From assembly GCA_036172665.1 (NCBI GenBank), contig CM069875.1, positions 13,038,001 through 13,102,000 of the forward strand: a stretch of DNA of 64,000 nucleotides. The letters run 5' to 3'. Below, in pieces: positions 1 through 10,519 of the stretch. The notes beneath the pieces were generated by a model, which saw nothing but the letters and a program-made list of their open reading frames with translations, searched no databases and was not told the origin of the DNA. Source of the DNA: Prosopocoilus inquinatus. Lineage: Eukaryota > Arthropoda > Insecta > Coleoptera > Lucanidae. Both the position numbers and the translations under genes were made by a program. Within the stretch, counting starts at the first letter, position 1. Each line of letters opens with the position of its first letter.

Positions 1-169
1 TTAATTCCTTGTCAATTTTTACAAATATTTCTTTACTAGCTTTGATGTGTATTTACTCTAGGATTCTTAGAAATTCAATGTTTTCAAATATATAAAAAAG
101 TCCTGTTAAAATTTTCAAGAAACAAACAAAATTTAAAATTTCTGGTTGTTTAACTAAGAAGCACTCGAT

Positions 170-480
170 TTAACTCGTCGCGGCATATTAAAGTACTCGA
201 GTAAAAAAACGCTCGATTCCGGTACTCGAGTAAGAAAATACTCGATTCCGGTATTCGAGGAAGAAAATACCCGTTTCCAGTACTCTAGTAAGAAAATACC
301 CGTTACCGGTACTCGAGTAAGAAAATACTCGATTTCGGTACTCGAGTGAGAAAATTCTCGATTCCGGTAATCGAATAAGAAAATACTCTATTCCAGTACT
401 CGAATACTGTACTCGAGTTTCAAAAGTTCAGTACTCGAGTTACTCGTGTACCGTAAAAAATCGAGTCCGGTACCGAGTTT
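170..480. repeat. 29-bp minisatellite
   Basis: A degenerate tandem array with a unit of about 29 bp. Anchors GTACTCGAG at about 193 and 222 are 29 bp apart and the pattern continues to about 480 with substitutions. Each unit carries one or two CTCGAG-like palindromes and the stretch AAGAAAATACTCGATTCC. No unique spacers separate the units, so it is not CRISPR-like. It ends 0.3 kb before the errantivirus. Confidence 0.85.
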
Positions 481-783
481 CCTCGAGTCAACACATCACC
501 ACTGTCGTGACCGGCGTCATTTAAGGAACTTACATCACTAGGGGTAAGATTATTTAAATCCGCTAGACGGCGATGGAACGCACGAATCCGCCGGCGGACT
601 TTTAGCCATAGCGTAAAAAGACTCATGTTACTTATTTTCTTTTTAATTTGGAGAAAGCTATAAATACTTGTTAAAATGATCAGAATAAGTAGTGCAATAT
701 GAATATCATATTAATAAACAAGAATAGTTATTTGTATCCTCAGCCCCACAAGGGCAAGTACTGGAAAAAACTTTCAGGACGCG

Positions 784-803
784 AGTAACATGGACCGCGG
801 TCG
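784..803 (+). repeat. Residual 5' LTR (20 bp)
   Basis: These 20 bp are identical to the start of the 3' LTR at 6222. Homology stops at 803/804, and the following sequence does not match the 3' LTR, so the copy has a deletion junction here. Without this LTR and a primer-binding site the copy has no promoter or priming site of its own. Confidence 0.7.
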
Positions 804-813
804 TCAGTAGGAT

Positions 814-1514
814 TTGTTGAATTTCAAAAGTGATTTTTGTGAATTCGGTGTATTTCAATACTTCAAGAGCAACGAAGTCCAGGAAAATCTACAGCCGATT
901 TATAATGAAGAAAATGAGTTATGGTACGCTCCGATGTTTACATCAAATATGCCAGAACAAACTTGCGAAGAAGATATCGATGAGTTTGAAACCAACGAAG
1001 AGGAAGAAAATTTTATTATACCTGCCTCACAGGAGAACTCAATCGATTATCATTAAATGAATTACCGTATATTAAAATTAAAAATCCACCTCTAAATTTA
1101 CTTATCGATACCAGAAGTACTATATCTATGATAGATCCCGAAATTGTCCAAAAATATCCTGATAGTGGTCACAATGAAAATATAGAAATTAGAACGGCTA
1201 AAGTTATCATTCCAACTGATAAATTTGCCTTGATTCCTTGTTTCGATGAATTACAGTCCAACGGATATTTAAAAATGATTATGTTTAAATTTCATAATAT
1301 TTATAATGGAATAATAGGATTAGAGAATTTGAAATCTATGCACTTTAATATAGATATAACGGAAGGTGTATTGTTCAGAGAAAATTATGAATTGCCAATA
1401 AACTACAAAAGGGCAGATAATATTAGAATGCCAGGTAAATCGAAAATTTTGAAAAGAGTATTTGTAAATTACGTTGAAGGCGATGTTATTATAAACGCAA
1501 ACATACACACATAA
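814..1514 (+). pseudogene. Errantivirus pol start with aspartic protease (broken)
   Basis: A frame from 814 to 1056 codes an acidic segment with no recognisable domain, possibly the gag/pol junction. The reading frame shifts near 1040 into a retropepsin-like region: hydrophobic LLID followed by TRS where active proteases have TGS (about 1095-1125), then a flap-like IIGLENL (about 1310-1330). The glycine of the catalytic triad is replaced by arginine, so this protease would be inactive even without the frameshift. The protease would cut the Gag-Pol polyprotein in the virion. The family assignment rests on the motif and on the RT downstream. Confidence 0.7.
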
Positions 1515-1685
1515 CAAAATTTTAATTCCTAGTGTTATCACAACAGTAACAAAAGACGAAGCGTTCATAGAAATACAAAATTGGTCAGATAAAGAAAAGT
1601 CTTTTAATGTCGCACCATTGTCAGCCATCCCTCCTATCTATCGATATCGAGTAAAGATACAGAAACAATAGATAAATTAAATGGT

Positions 1686-3050
1686 ATGCTTAGAATCGAT
1701 CACCTAAATGTAGAAGAGAAATCAAAAATTTTGAAATTGTGTAAAAATTACATAGATTTATTCAAAAAACCTGAAGATAAATTAACATTTAATAGCGATG
1801 TGAAACATGAAATCAAAACAAAAGATAATGAACCTGTTTTTCTAAAAGCTAGACGATTCCCTCATTCGGTTAAACAACAAATAAAAGGACATATCGATAA
1901 ATTATTGGAAGACAAAATAATTATACCAAGTCAGAGTCCCTGAGGCTCTCCTGTAAATTTAGTAGAAAAGAAATTAGATGCAAGTGGTAAGAGAAAAACT
2001 CGTTTAGTCATTGATTATCGAGCAATAAATGATAAGACAATTGACGATCGATATCCAATCCTCAATATAGAAGACATATTAGATAAGCTAGGTAGATGTC
2101 AATATTTTAGCACCCTTGACTTAGCCTCAGGTTATCATCAAATTCAAATGCATCCCGAGTCAATTCCTAAAATAGCTTTTAATACAGAATTTGGGCATCA
2201 CGAATTATTTGAATTATTGAGAGATATATTGAATAAAATTTGTTTGGTATATCTCGATGACATAATCATATTTTCAGCATCATTAGATGAACACGTAAAA
2301 CACCTGAAATCAGTTTTTGATAGATTAAGAAATGCAAATTTAAAATTACAGTTAGATAAATGTGAATTTTTACGAGAATAAGAGAATATTTAGGCCACGT
2401 TATTACAACCACCGGTATTAAACCAAATCCGAAAAAGATTCAGGTAATTAAAAGCTTTCCAATTCCAACCACCCAGAGAGAAAACAAATCATTTTTGGGT
2501 TTGCTAGGGTATTGTAGGAAATTTATCAATAACTTTCCAAAATAACTAAACTTCTTACAAAATGATTACGAAAAGGAGAAACTGTAAAACATACACCAGA
2601 ATTTGTAGATACTTTTGAAAATTGTAAAATATTATTATGTAACGACCCTGTATTAAAATATCCCTATTTTACTAAACAATTTGAATTGATTACCGATGCT
2701 TCAAATTTCGCTATAGGTGCAATATTATCATAGCATATGCCTCTAGAACTCTAAACCCAGCGGAAACAACTTATTCAACTATAGAAAAAGAAATGCTTGC
2801 AATAGTGTGCGCATGAAAACATTTCCGCCCTTACTTATATGGTACAAAATTCATTATTAAAACCGATCATAAACCACTATAATGGCTATTTTCGATAAAA
2901 GATCCAAATTCCCGTCTAACTAGATGGCGATTAAAATTAAGTGAGTATGAATATGAAATTCAATATAAGAAAGGAAAATCTAACGAAGCTGATGTTTTAT
3001 CGAGAATAAAATTAACAGAAAATTACGTTAATACAATTAATGCACAAGGT
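1686..3050 (+). pseudogene. Errantivirus reverse transcriptase and RNase H (broken)
   Basis: RT motifs run in order: a VKHEIKT-type start, [12 protein letters not shown] (about 2005-2040), [14 protein letters not shown] (about 2107-2150) and the catalytic YLDD box (about 2250-2262). A TGA at 1941-1943 stands where relatives have tryptophan. The segment between GHHELFE and [10 protein letters not shown] is about 25 residues shorter than usual, which removes the fingers/palm strand before the catalytic box. A frameshift near 2379 leads to the thumb (YLGHVITT). The RNase H part (about 2640-2960: DASNFAIGA, KTDHKPL) carries further stops, including TGA for TGG near 2815. No activity is expected. 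Confidence 0.85.
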
Positions 3051-3544
3051 ACTCAGTCACTAATAGTCAATAATGATGATCAATCGGTTGAATTTAATAT
3101 AGAAGAATTAGGTGAAATATTAAATTCCTTAGAACAGAAAATTTGCAAACAGAAAATCCAAATCAGTTAAATCAAGAAGCTAGTACTAGCTAATACTAAT
3201 AGCTAATACTATTCATTCGATTAATGAAGATGTAGAGATTACAATACCTTATTCTGAGAAAGTTTTAAATTATTTTAGATGCAACGCGAAATTTAACAAC
3301 ACCTATAATAACGCGATCTAAAATATTTGGCAAAACACGAATATGTTTAACATTACCATTAACAGCAGCGTGGGAAACTATCGTTAACACGTTAAAAGAA
3401 TGTTTAACTCCCGAAAAGAAAAATGTAATTTATTTTAAACATAAGAATATTGAACGAGATATCATTCAAATGTTACAAGAATCATCTGTTAATCTAAAAA
3501 TACAAATCGTAAATAAAATTGTACAAGATATAGAAAATGAAGAG

Positions 3545-4622
3545 GATCAGAGAAAGTTAAATATTATCATGAAGGTAAAACGCCACACAGAGAAGTAAAT
3601 GAAGTTTATCAATCGTTAAAACGAAATTATTATTGGCCAAATATGGAGAAAGCAGTTACTACGTACATAAATAATTGCGAAACCTGTCAGTTAGCGAAAT
3701 ATGATAGAATGCCCCAAAAACAACCAATTTCACATACTTATACCCTCAAAAGACCTTTTGAACAATTACATATAGATTTGCTATTTATGAATAACAGAAT
3801 AATTTTAACTATAGTAGATCATTTCTCTGAATATGGTCAAGCATACTTGATAAATGATAAAAATGCAACAACTATTATAAACGGAATAATTAAGTTCAGT
3901 AGTCATCACGGATTATGTCAAACCATTATCGTAGATTCAGGAGAGGAATTTGACAAAGTTTTATTGAAGGAATTTTGTAAACTATATAAAATTCAATTAC
4001 ATGTAACGCCTGTCGGAAATTCAAAATTCAACGGAATAGTTGAACGTTTTCACAACACTTTAACAGAATCATTAAGATGTAGATTGTTAGACAATCAAAA
4101 TACATTAGAAAATCAATTACTGAACGCAGTGTTAGCATATAATAACAGTCTTCATTGTAGTACTAAATTTACTCCTTTGAAGTTAATGGACACAGTCAAT
4201 CTAATTTAACTTTTGACATGAATGAGGAAAAATTAGCGCAACAATTTATCAAAGACAGAGCCCAAGAAATCAAAATTATAAATAATCAAACTTTTAATAA
4301 CTTAAAAGATACGAAAGAACGTACGTGCAATAAAATTAATGCTGATCGAAAGGAAATAGACAATCTGGAAGTAGGTTAGGCGGTATATGTCAAAAAGAAA
4401 TTTTGAAATAAATTGAAACCCAAATTTAGTAAAGAACGAGTGACACAAATTGCTGACAAAACCATTCGGACACAGAAAAATACTAAACTATCTAAGGATA
4501 CAATCAAAAAGAAACGTAAATTCACAAAAGACTCTCTGTTACAGGATGAAATTAATTCGGATCATCCTATTGGCAGTAATGGTCAAGCTAATGACCGGTC
4601 AACTACAAGTACAGCAGATTGA
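3545..4622 (+). pseudogene. Errantivirus integrase (nearly intact core)
   Basis: The frame 3643-4209 is open over the HHCC-type zinc finger end (CETCQLAKY, about 3677-3705) and the DDE core. Catalytic acidic residues are visible as HIDLL (about 3765), VDSGEEF (about 3930) and NGIVERFH (about 4030-4055). The start of the zinc finger lies upstream (about 3560-3640) in the same region. The frame ends at 4209, and a C-terminal basic tail continues from 4413 to 4622 in another frame, overlapping the env start. Integrase joins viral cDNA to host DNA. It is the least damaged enzyme of this copy. Confidence 0.85.
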
Positions 4623-6212
4623 AAATTATATTTTACCGTACGATTTAGGACAAAGTAGAATAATACAAGGTTATCACGATTTCGTTTATAAAATTGAAGG
4701 ACAAACATTATTCCACCACGTAGATCAGTTAAAACAGCAAATTAAATTGGCTCTATGAAGAGAATATATCCACATGATAAAACGGAATATGAATACATAG
4801 ACAGAATTAAAGTACCGTTAAATATTCCAAACCTAAAGGATGATCAATTAGTTTACAATTTAATCGAGCAAACAGTAAGTGATATTTGTCAGGCAGAATT
4901 AAAACTCCAAAATCTATTCCCGCAATATTCAAGAAACAAACGATCGCCATGTTCGATTTCGTCGGCTATGTAGGAAAACAATTATTTGGATTGATGGATA
5001 GCGAAGAAAGGCAACGAATTGACAAAACCCTAGAAATAATCAGTAAAAACCAAAATAATCTACACAAACAACAGGAATGGAGTCTCTCAATGTTAAAATA
5101 AATATCTGCTAGAATATCGGATACCTTTACGGAATTAAAAGGCAATCACGAGAAATTAAATATTAGAATTGACAACTTATAGAGGAAAATAGAAAAGCTT
5201 GAATTTTATCAAATGATCCAAAATGCCAAGTAACAAATTATTCAAAATAGTAATGTGATATTTAATGTCATATCGGAAATAGAAGATGCAATTGTATTCT
5301 CTAGTGTAGGGAAACTTATATCAATAAACGATGTGAAGGAAATAAATTATCAATTAAAATCCTTATACTCCTTATCAACTATTCACCTTCAAAAATAGTT
5401 TCAACTATTATAAGTATTTTAGCATTAAGAATTACATATATAACAAAGAAGTAATGTTTAAAATTTCAGTACCTATATTATTTACACCTACGTACAAACT
5501 TTATCAAATCTATTCTATTCCTTACAAAAATTACATCATTCCCTTTGCAAAGTTGTATTTGTTGATGTCAGATATTACGTACGCTTTAAGAACAAACGCT
5601 TGCCCAAAATTGGAAAATATTCATATTTGCGATACCAAACCAGTACCCAAGGATGAAAATTGTGTATTAAATTTAATGAAGAATGACGACGAAAACTGCG
5701 AGAAAATACACGTTCACTTGGAAGAAACGCTAATGCAACAAATAGGGCCAGGAGACTTATTAGTTTGTACGCCAAATGTTATTAGTGCTCCTTATAATTG
5801 TAGCGAAACAGGAATTTTCGAAATTACAGACAATGCGTTAGTTAGGTTAAGAATCAATTGCAATATTCAGATAAATGAAGAAAAGTTTAATTTTCAGGAA
5901 ATGTTAATCAAGGGAGAAATATTTCACTTGCCTAAATTGTATTTAAATTTGAGTAACATAAAAGAGTCAAACCCTATTAAACTAAAGAAAATTAATTTAA
6001 AAGATTACGATAGAATACAAAAGGAAGTAGAAAATGCTAAAGTGTCAAATCACCCATATGAGAATTCAATTGCAATTGTTAGTATTATAATAATTTTACT
6101 TTTTATTACTATTATTGCAAAATGTAAATGTTATTCTAAGTTAAGGAATAGAAGTGCGAATTTGGAAAATGCAACGAGGGCTCTTTCCGAACAACGTCAA
6201 AATCTATTTTAG
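4546..6212 (+). pseudogene. Errantivirus envelope glycoprotein (env), four reading-frame blocks
   Basis: A start at 4546 is followed by a typical signal peptide (MKLIRIILLAVMVKL). The reading frame changes near 4756 and again near 4950, the latter just after a furin-type RNKR site (about 4930-4945). The fusion-peptide-like segment FDFVGYVGKQLFG follows in the next frame. 5101-5454 has several stops. 5454-6212 is open (252 codons) and holds cysteine-rich ectodomain and, near its end, one membrane segment (AIVSIIIILLFITIIA, about 6070-6120) followed by a short cytoplasmic tail. The start overlaps the integrase tail in another frame; in the family env is made from a spliced message. The gene is broken and cannot make a full protein. 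Confidence 0.8.
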
Positions 6213-6221
6213 CCCTGGAGG

Positions 6222-6420
6222 AGTAACATGGACCGCGGTCGCGCGCTAATCGCCAGAATGTCACGTATTAGATAAGAGATGCATAACGTAATCTAATTAG
6301 AGAACATTCTTATTGTAACATTCATGTAGTACACAGCTCTTTGTTTCTTTTATAAATAAATGATTTTTTTAAATAATCAATAGCTTCCGATCAATAAATT
6401 TCGCGTGAAATTTTTCAGAC
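6222..6420 (+). repeat. Errantivirus 3' LTR
   Basis: Starts AGTAACATGG directly after the purine-rich GGAGG that would serve as polypurine tract. It contains an AATAAA-type signal near 6355 and further AT-rich sequence. The end is estimated at about 6,400-6,420, because sequence from about 6,425 on resembles the target repeat (compare 16,075-16,110). Confidence 0.65.
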
Positions 6421-6867
6421 GACAATTTTTTTTTAATTATTAATTAAGGCTCAATTCCAAGGCGAGCAGCGCGTCGTGTCGCGTCAAATTTATCTTTTTC
6501 ATGTTAACACCGATGAGAAGTTAGCAATAAAATTCCAGCAATAAAATTATGACTTTCAAACCAATGAGAAGTTAGCAATAAAATTCCAGCAATAAAATTA
6601 TGAAATTTCAAAACGCTGCCACCGCTAAAATAACGATCACAGATCAATAATATTCAATCTATTACAAAGAGTATAATGTGTAGATTCCCCTCATATGAAG
6701 AAACTGAAAAAATATTTGATATTAAGTTAACTATGACTATTTAAACCAGCATAAGTCATTATTCATATATCGCACCAAAACAGTTGCTTTCATTGTTGCT
6801 GAACATTTTCACACAGTCATAAAGTAAACATACATATCTATTTAATAATGCCTTTACAAAGTTTTAG

Positions 6868-7765
6868 CCTGTTGATTTAAAGTAATTAGAAAATTAATTA
6901 AATATGGCATTCCCAGCAATCAAATAATACTAACTTTGAACGTCCATATCTTTTCATGCAGTATTCGCATAAACATTCTGTTTGCAGAATATTAAAGCAC
7001 AGATCGAAATCTATCGTTTAAACCACCCTCTGAGTTTTAGCCGGTTGATTTGAAGTAATTAGAAATTAATTAAAAGTGACGCTCGGGCCAATGAAACAGT
7101 ACCAATTTCAAATGTTCATAACTTTCCATCCCGCACTTGCATAATAATTCTGTTTGCAGAATATGAAAGCACGGATCGAAGTCTATTGTTTAAACCACCC
7201 TCTGAGTTTTAGCCGGTTGATTTAAAGTAATTAGAAATTAATTAAAAGTGACGCTCGGGCCAATGAAACAGTACCAAATTCAAATGTTCATAACTTTCCT
7301 CACAGTACTTGCATAAAAATTCTGTTTGCAGAATATGAAAGCACGGATCGAAATCTATCGTTTAAACCACCCTCTGAGTTTTAGCCGGTTGATTTGAAGT
7401 AATTAGAAATTAATTAAAAGTGACGCTCGGGCCAATGAAACAGTACCAATTTCAAATGTTCATAACTTTCCAACCCCCACTTGCATAAAAATTCTGTTTG
7501 CAGAATATGAAAGCACGAATCGAAATCTATCGTTTAAACCACTCTCTGAGTTTTAGCCTGTTGATTTGAAGTAATTAGAAATTAATTAAAAGTGACGCTC
7601 GGGCCAATGAAACAGTACCAATTTCAAATGTTCATAACTTTCCATCCCGCACTTGCATAAAAATTCTGTTTGCAGAATATGAAAGCACGGATCGAAATTT
7701 ATGGTTTAAACCGCCCTCTGAGTTTTAGCCGGTTGATTTGAAGTAATTAGAAATTAATAAATTGT
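6868..7765 (+). repeat. 172-bp tandem repeats, left arm of foldback element
   Basis: The anchor CCGGTTGATT (CCTG variant) occurs at 6869, 7041, 7213, 7385, 7557 and 7729: five steps of exactly 172 bp. Units differ by a few substitutions. Each contains AAGTAATTAGAAATTAATT, TTCAAATGTTCATAACTTTCC and GCAGAATATGAAAGCACG. The array is the inner part of the left inverted arm. Confidence 0.95.
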
Positions 7766-8013
7766 GACGTTTGCAACAATAAAAAAAAAACTTTACATTG
7801 CGCTTTGTGAATTATGGCCAAAGTTTGAACTTTGCATTGAGTACACAAGGTGTTCAAAGTTTTTGTTATACGCACACAACAACTTCGTTATTATGGAAGG
7901 TACGAAGTCGTTCAAATTAGCAAAAATATACTGCTTTTACTCAAGATTAGTAATTAAGCATTGTCCATGCGTAAGCTGACCGGATCAGTCAGATTATGGT
8001 GGAATTCTCGATA

Positions 8014-8062
8014 TGTTCTTCTTCTGATGAGGCCTCAATTAGGGCCGAAATCGCTATGAGAA
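8014..8062 (+). ncRNA. Hammerhead-like ribozyme core
   Basis: CTGATGA at 8024-8030 is followed by a GGCC...GGCC helix II with AT-rich loop and then GAAA at 8047-8050, the conserved core order of a hammerhead. GTTCTT upstream can pair with GAGAAC downstream, but three extra bases separate it from the core and the cleavage-site nucleotide is not convincing. It is probably a relic of a PLE or other ribozyme-bearing terminus; no PLE protein lies next to it. Confidence 0.4.
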
Positions 8063-8354
8063 CCCTGTTGCAATTTAGCTGAATTGTAGCAGATTTTTAA
8101 TAATTTTTTTTTAATGATGAGTACAAATATCGCAATAACTCCTTTATTATTTGTTCTGAGGTTAAATAGTAAAGAGTACTTTATATTTAGTATTTACTAT
8201 TCTTTCGTTTCACAACAAAAAATACGGAATATTTCATTAAAGAAAAGTTTACATGTGAAGATATTATGAGAACGCGATGCGTAATTGTTTTTTTGGTATC
8301 GCCGCTTAATTGTGGGTTCATTATTGCTGATGATTTGAACCATAGGCCCCGCTT

Positions 8355-8430
8355 CGTCGGGTGCAGGAGCCTCGTGCACCCGACAAATGATTTTGTTGGG
8401 TGCAAAAGTATTAGAGAGCACCCGACAAAG
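8355..8430. repeat. Two adjacent hairpins with the same stem
   Basis: GTCGGGTGC and GCACCCGAC form one stem with an 11-base loop. Immediately after, TTTGTTGGGTGC and GCACCCGACAAA form a second with the same stem sequence. It is GC-richer than its surroundings and lies in the interior of the foldback element. Confidence 0.6.
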
Positions 8431-8588
8431 TAGTATCATGGTAGTGTCTTTTTATTTAATGAATTCAAAGAACACAGTTTTTTTAAAGAAAATCCATAAT
8501 TAACAGGATTACCAGAAATTTACAAATTGTTTAAAAAATTGCTAGCTCTTCCTGGTTTATCGTCCAAAGCAGAAATACAGCATACTTA

Positions 8589-8728
8589 TAGCGTTTTCTA
8601 CTGACGTGCACTGTGTGCGTGCGTACTCACTGTATCTCCATCTTCTTCTAACTTCATGTAATAAAATGAGTTGGAGATACTCTTAGTGCACACTCAGTGC
8701 GTATAGTGTACGTCAGTATAAAACGCTA
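8589..8728. mobile_element. 140-bp MITE, PIF/Harbinger type
   Basis: Nearly the whole element is palindromic: TAGCGTTTTCTACTGACG at the left and its near complement ending AAAACGCTA at the right. Flanks are TTA at 8586-8588 and 8729-8731. The 3-bp TWA duplication fits PIF/Harbinger. The assignment rests on duplication size only. Confidence 0.6.
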
Positions 8729-8731
8729 TTA

Positions 8732-9573
8732 GTGTATTATTTGTTCATAAATCAAGAAACCACCACCTGTTGCATTATGTTGGTGTAAAACACAGTCCCC
8801 TATAAAATATTGTCAAAATACTAAGCAGGGATGAGGAAAAACTTTTCTTTCCTCCTCCCTGATACTAAGTTTGTAAGACAATTTTAATACTTATCTTATT
8901 ATCTTATTCACATTTATATTCGTCTTAAGAATCCTTTTCAATTCCACGCAAATGGAAAAAAATCTTTTCACTGTTAAGATGAAAGATGTCCTTAATTAAA
9001 TTATCGTAATTATTAAAAATTCAGAACTCATAACCTTGTCATTTATTCCATATACTTTTCACTTTATTATTGAGTTCTTAACTATTGTTATAGTTGTATT
9101 TTTCATAAGGCAGTGGTCTTTTAATTTCTGAATAAGTTATGTTATAAACATTATAAACTCAACTAGGTAACGACAAAAATTGCACCCGAAAATATTTGCA
9201 AAATCCGGCGCCTATGATTTGAACGATTTCGTACCTTAATAATTATGAAGTTATTATATGTATACAGTGTTTCCCAAAACTAACGGATAAATTCTATAAA
9301 ATGGTTAAGAAAAAGAAGAATTCTCAGGTCGATTTTTATTTTTAAATCATCATTTGAGGGTGTAATTTTCAATCCCACATCTCTAAGCTATAACAACCCC
9401 AACTTTGAAAATTCAAGTAGCAAAGTACCCCTTGTGATACCTCGTTAAATAACACTTTTAATGCTGAAAATTTGTTAAAACTTTATTTAAAATTTATTTA
9501 TTTATATTGGATTTACTCTTAATTCAGAAGGGCATTATTCGAATCGTGAATCGATATTTTTAGACATCTCCAA
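8732..9573. other. Foldback interior, no gene recognised
   Basis: AT-rich DNA without a convincing coding frame. A TATACAGTGTTTCCC motif at about 9268 resembles the end of an insect TA-duplicating MITE, but I could not find a clear partner end. Confidence 0.4.
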
Positions 9574-9578
9574 CCATC

Positions 9579-9737
9579 TGTAATAGCGACATCTAGTGCG
9601 ATGAGCGCGCAATACAGAGTAACAGAATGGCGAACAAAGAATGCTATGTGTGGGTTCTACGATTATTGTAAAACAAAGTATTAGTTAATAAACGTTCTTA
9701 AGTAATCATCGTGGTATTTATTAAACAAACCACGACA
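9579..9737 (+). repeat. 5' LTR, 159 bp
   Basis: Begins TGTAATAGCG and ends CCACGACA. It differs from the 3' LTR at four positions by my count (about 2.5%). It contains TTAATAAACG as likely poly(A) signal. The CCATC target duplication precedes it. Confidence 0.95.
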
Positions 9738-9871
9738 TGGCGCAGTCAGTGGCTTAATTCCAGTGCTGCGAAGTGAATTAGAATGTAGTTAGGGCTGTTG
9801 AAAAATAATTACGCAATAGCACGTGGCATAAAATTGCAAAAATAATCGTGTGCAGGCATCAGAAATAAATC

Positions 9872-10519
9872 ATGTCAGGTCATCCAAGTCTGAGACCCCC
9901 AGAGCCATTATCATTCGACGGAAACATCTCCGAAAATTGGAAAAAGTGGACTAAGAAATTCAAAGTTTACCTTGATGCAATAGAAAGCTCTGAGAAAGCA
10001 GACAAGGTAAAGGTTGCAATACTTCTTCATACAATTGGCGAAGAAGCCTGTGAAAAATATGAAACATTCGGTCTATCGTCAGAGCAGCAGGTCATTTATG
10101 CAACAGTCACAAAAGCGTTTGAAGATTACTACGTTCCGAAAAAGAATGAGAGCATCAACCGTCATCTTTTGTTTCAAAGAAGACAAAAAGAAGCTGAAAC
10201 TTTCGATCAATTTTTAACTGAGCTAAAGCGACTCAGCTTGGACTGTGAACTGGGAAATATGCGAGACAGTTTATTGAAAGATCTCATCATTGCTGGTGTA
10301 AGAAGTACTAGCTTGAAGGATCGCTTGCTCTGTGAAGACGATTTGACGTTGGATCGTTGCATTAAGGTGTGCAAAACAGCGGAATTGGCTGAACTACAAC
10401 TTCAGACTTTGAAGAATGAAGCTACTGAAAACATTGACTACATTACTAAAAAGAAAAGTGACAGCACAGGCAGTGGAAGAAATTTAACGACAGTAAGCAG
10501 AAGGAAGAGAACGACATGA
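9872..10519 (+). CDS. Gag (capsid) of the LTR retrotransposon
   Basis: An open frame of 215 codons starts at the first ATG, 134 bp after the LTR. PEPLSFDGNISENWKKWTKKF near residue 10 and the ESFDQF-like TFDQFLTELKRLSLDC near residue 110 are typical of the capsid domain of Gypsy-type Gag. It lacks nucleic-acid binding fingers because the frame ends at 10519, and those fingers continue from 10,516 in the -1 frame with a 4-base overlap (ATGA). The overlap may be a frameshift site or a mutation. Gag builds the particle that packages element RNA. Confidence 0.85.
   Translation: MSGHPSLRPPEPLSFDGNISENWKKWTKKFKVYLDAIESSEKADKVKVAILLHTIGEEACEKYETFGLSSEQQVIYATVTKAFEDYYVPKKNESINRHLLFQRRQKEAETFDQFLTELKRLSLDCELGNMRDSLLKDLIIAGVRSTSLKDRLLCEDDLTLDRCIKVCKTAELAELQLQTLKNEATENIDYITKKKSDSTGSGRNLTTVSRRKRTT

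Larger units (their letters stand above)
784..6420 (+). mobile_element. Errantivirus-like endogenous retrovirus (Gypsy type), degenerate
   Basis: An env-bearing insect LTR element. The 20-mer AGTAACATGGACCGCGGTCG stands at 784-803 and again at 6222-6241, marking the LTR start at both ends. At the 5' end only these 20 bp of LTR remain; the rest of the LTR, the primer-binding site and most of gag are gone. In between are protease, RT/RNase H, integrase and env in the standard order on the plus strand, each broken by stops or frameshifts. AGTAAC as LTR start and an env with furin site and membrane anchor fit errantiviruses. The 3' boundary near 6,420 is estimated by comparing flanking sequence with the related copy at 16,065-16,100. 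Confidence 0.85.
7764..8588. other. Foldback interior, no gene recognised
   Basis: AT-rich sequence just inside the left repeat array. Apart from a hammerhead-like core at 8024 and a double hairpin at 8355-8430 I see no coding region. Short frames here have no recognisable motif. Confidence 0.5.

Noticed and set aside
170..480. CRISPR-like regular array
   Set aside because: The units follow each other without unique spacers and the genome is eukaryotic in character; it is a plain minisatellite.
8187..8439. Two overlapping minus-strand frames of 72 and 80 codons
   Set aside because: No motif, and they cover the twin-hairpin repeat; probably chance.
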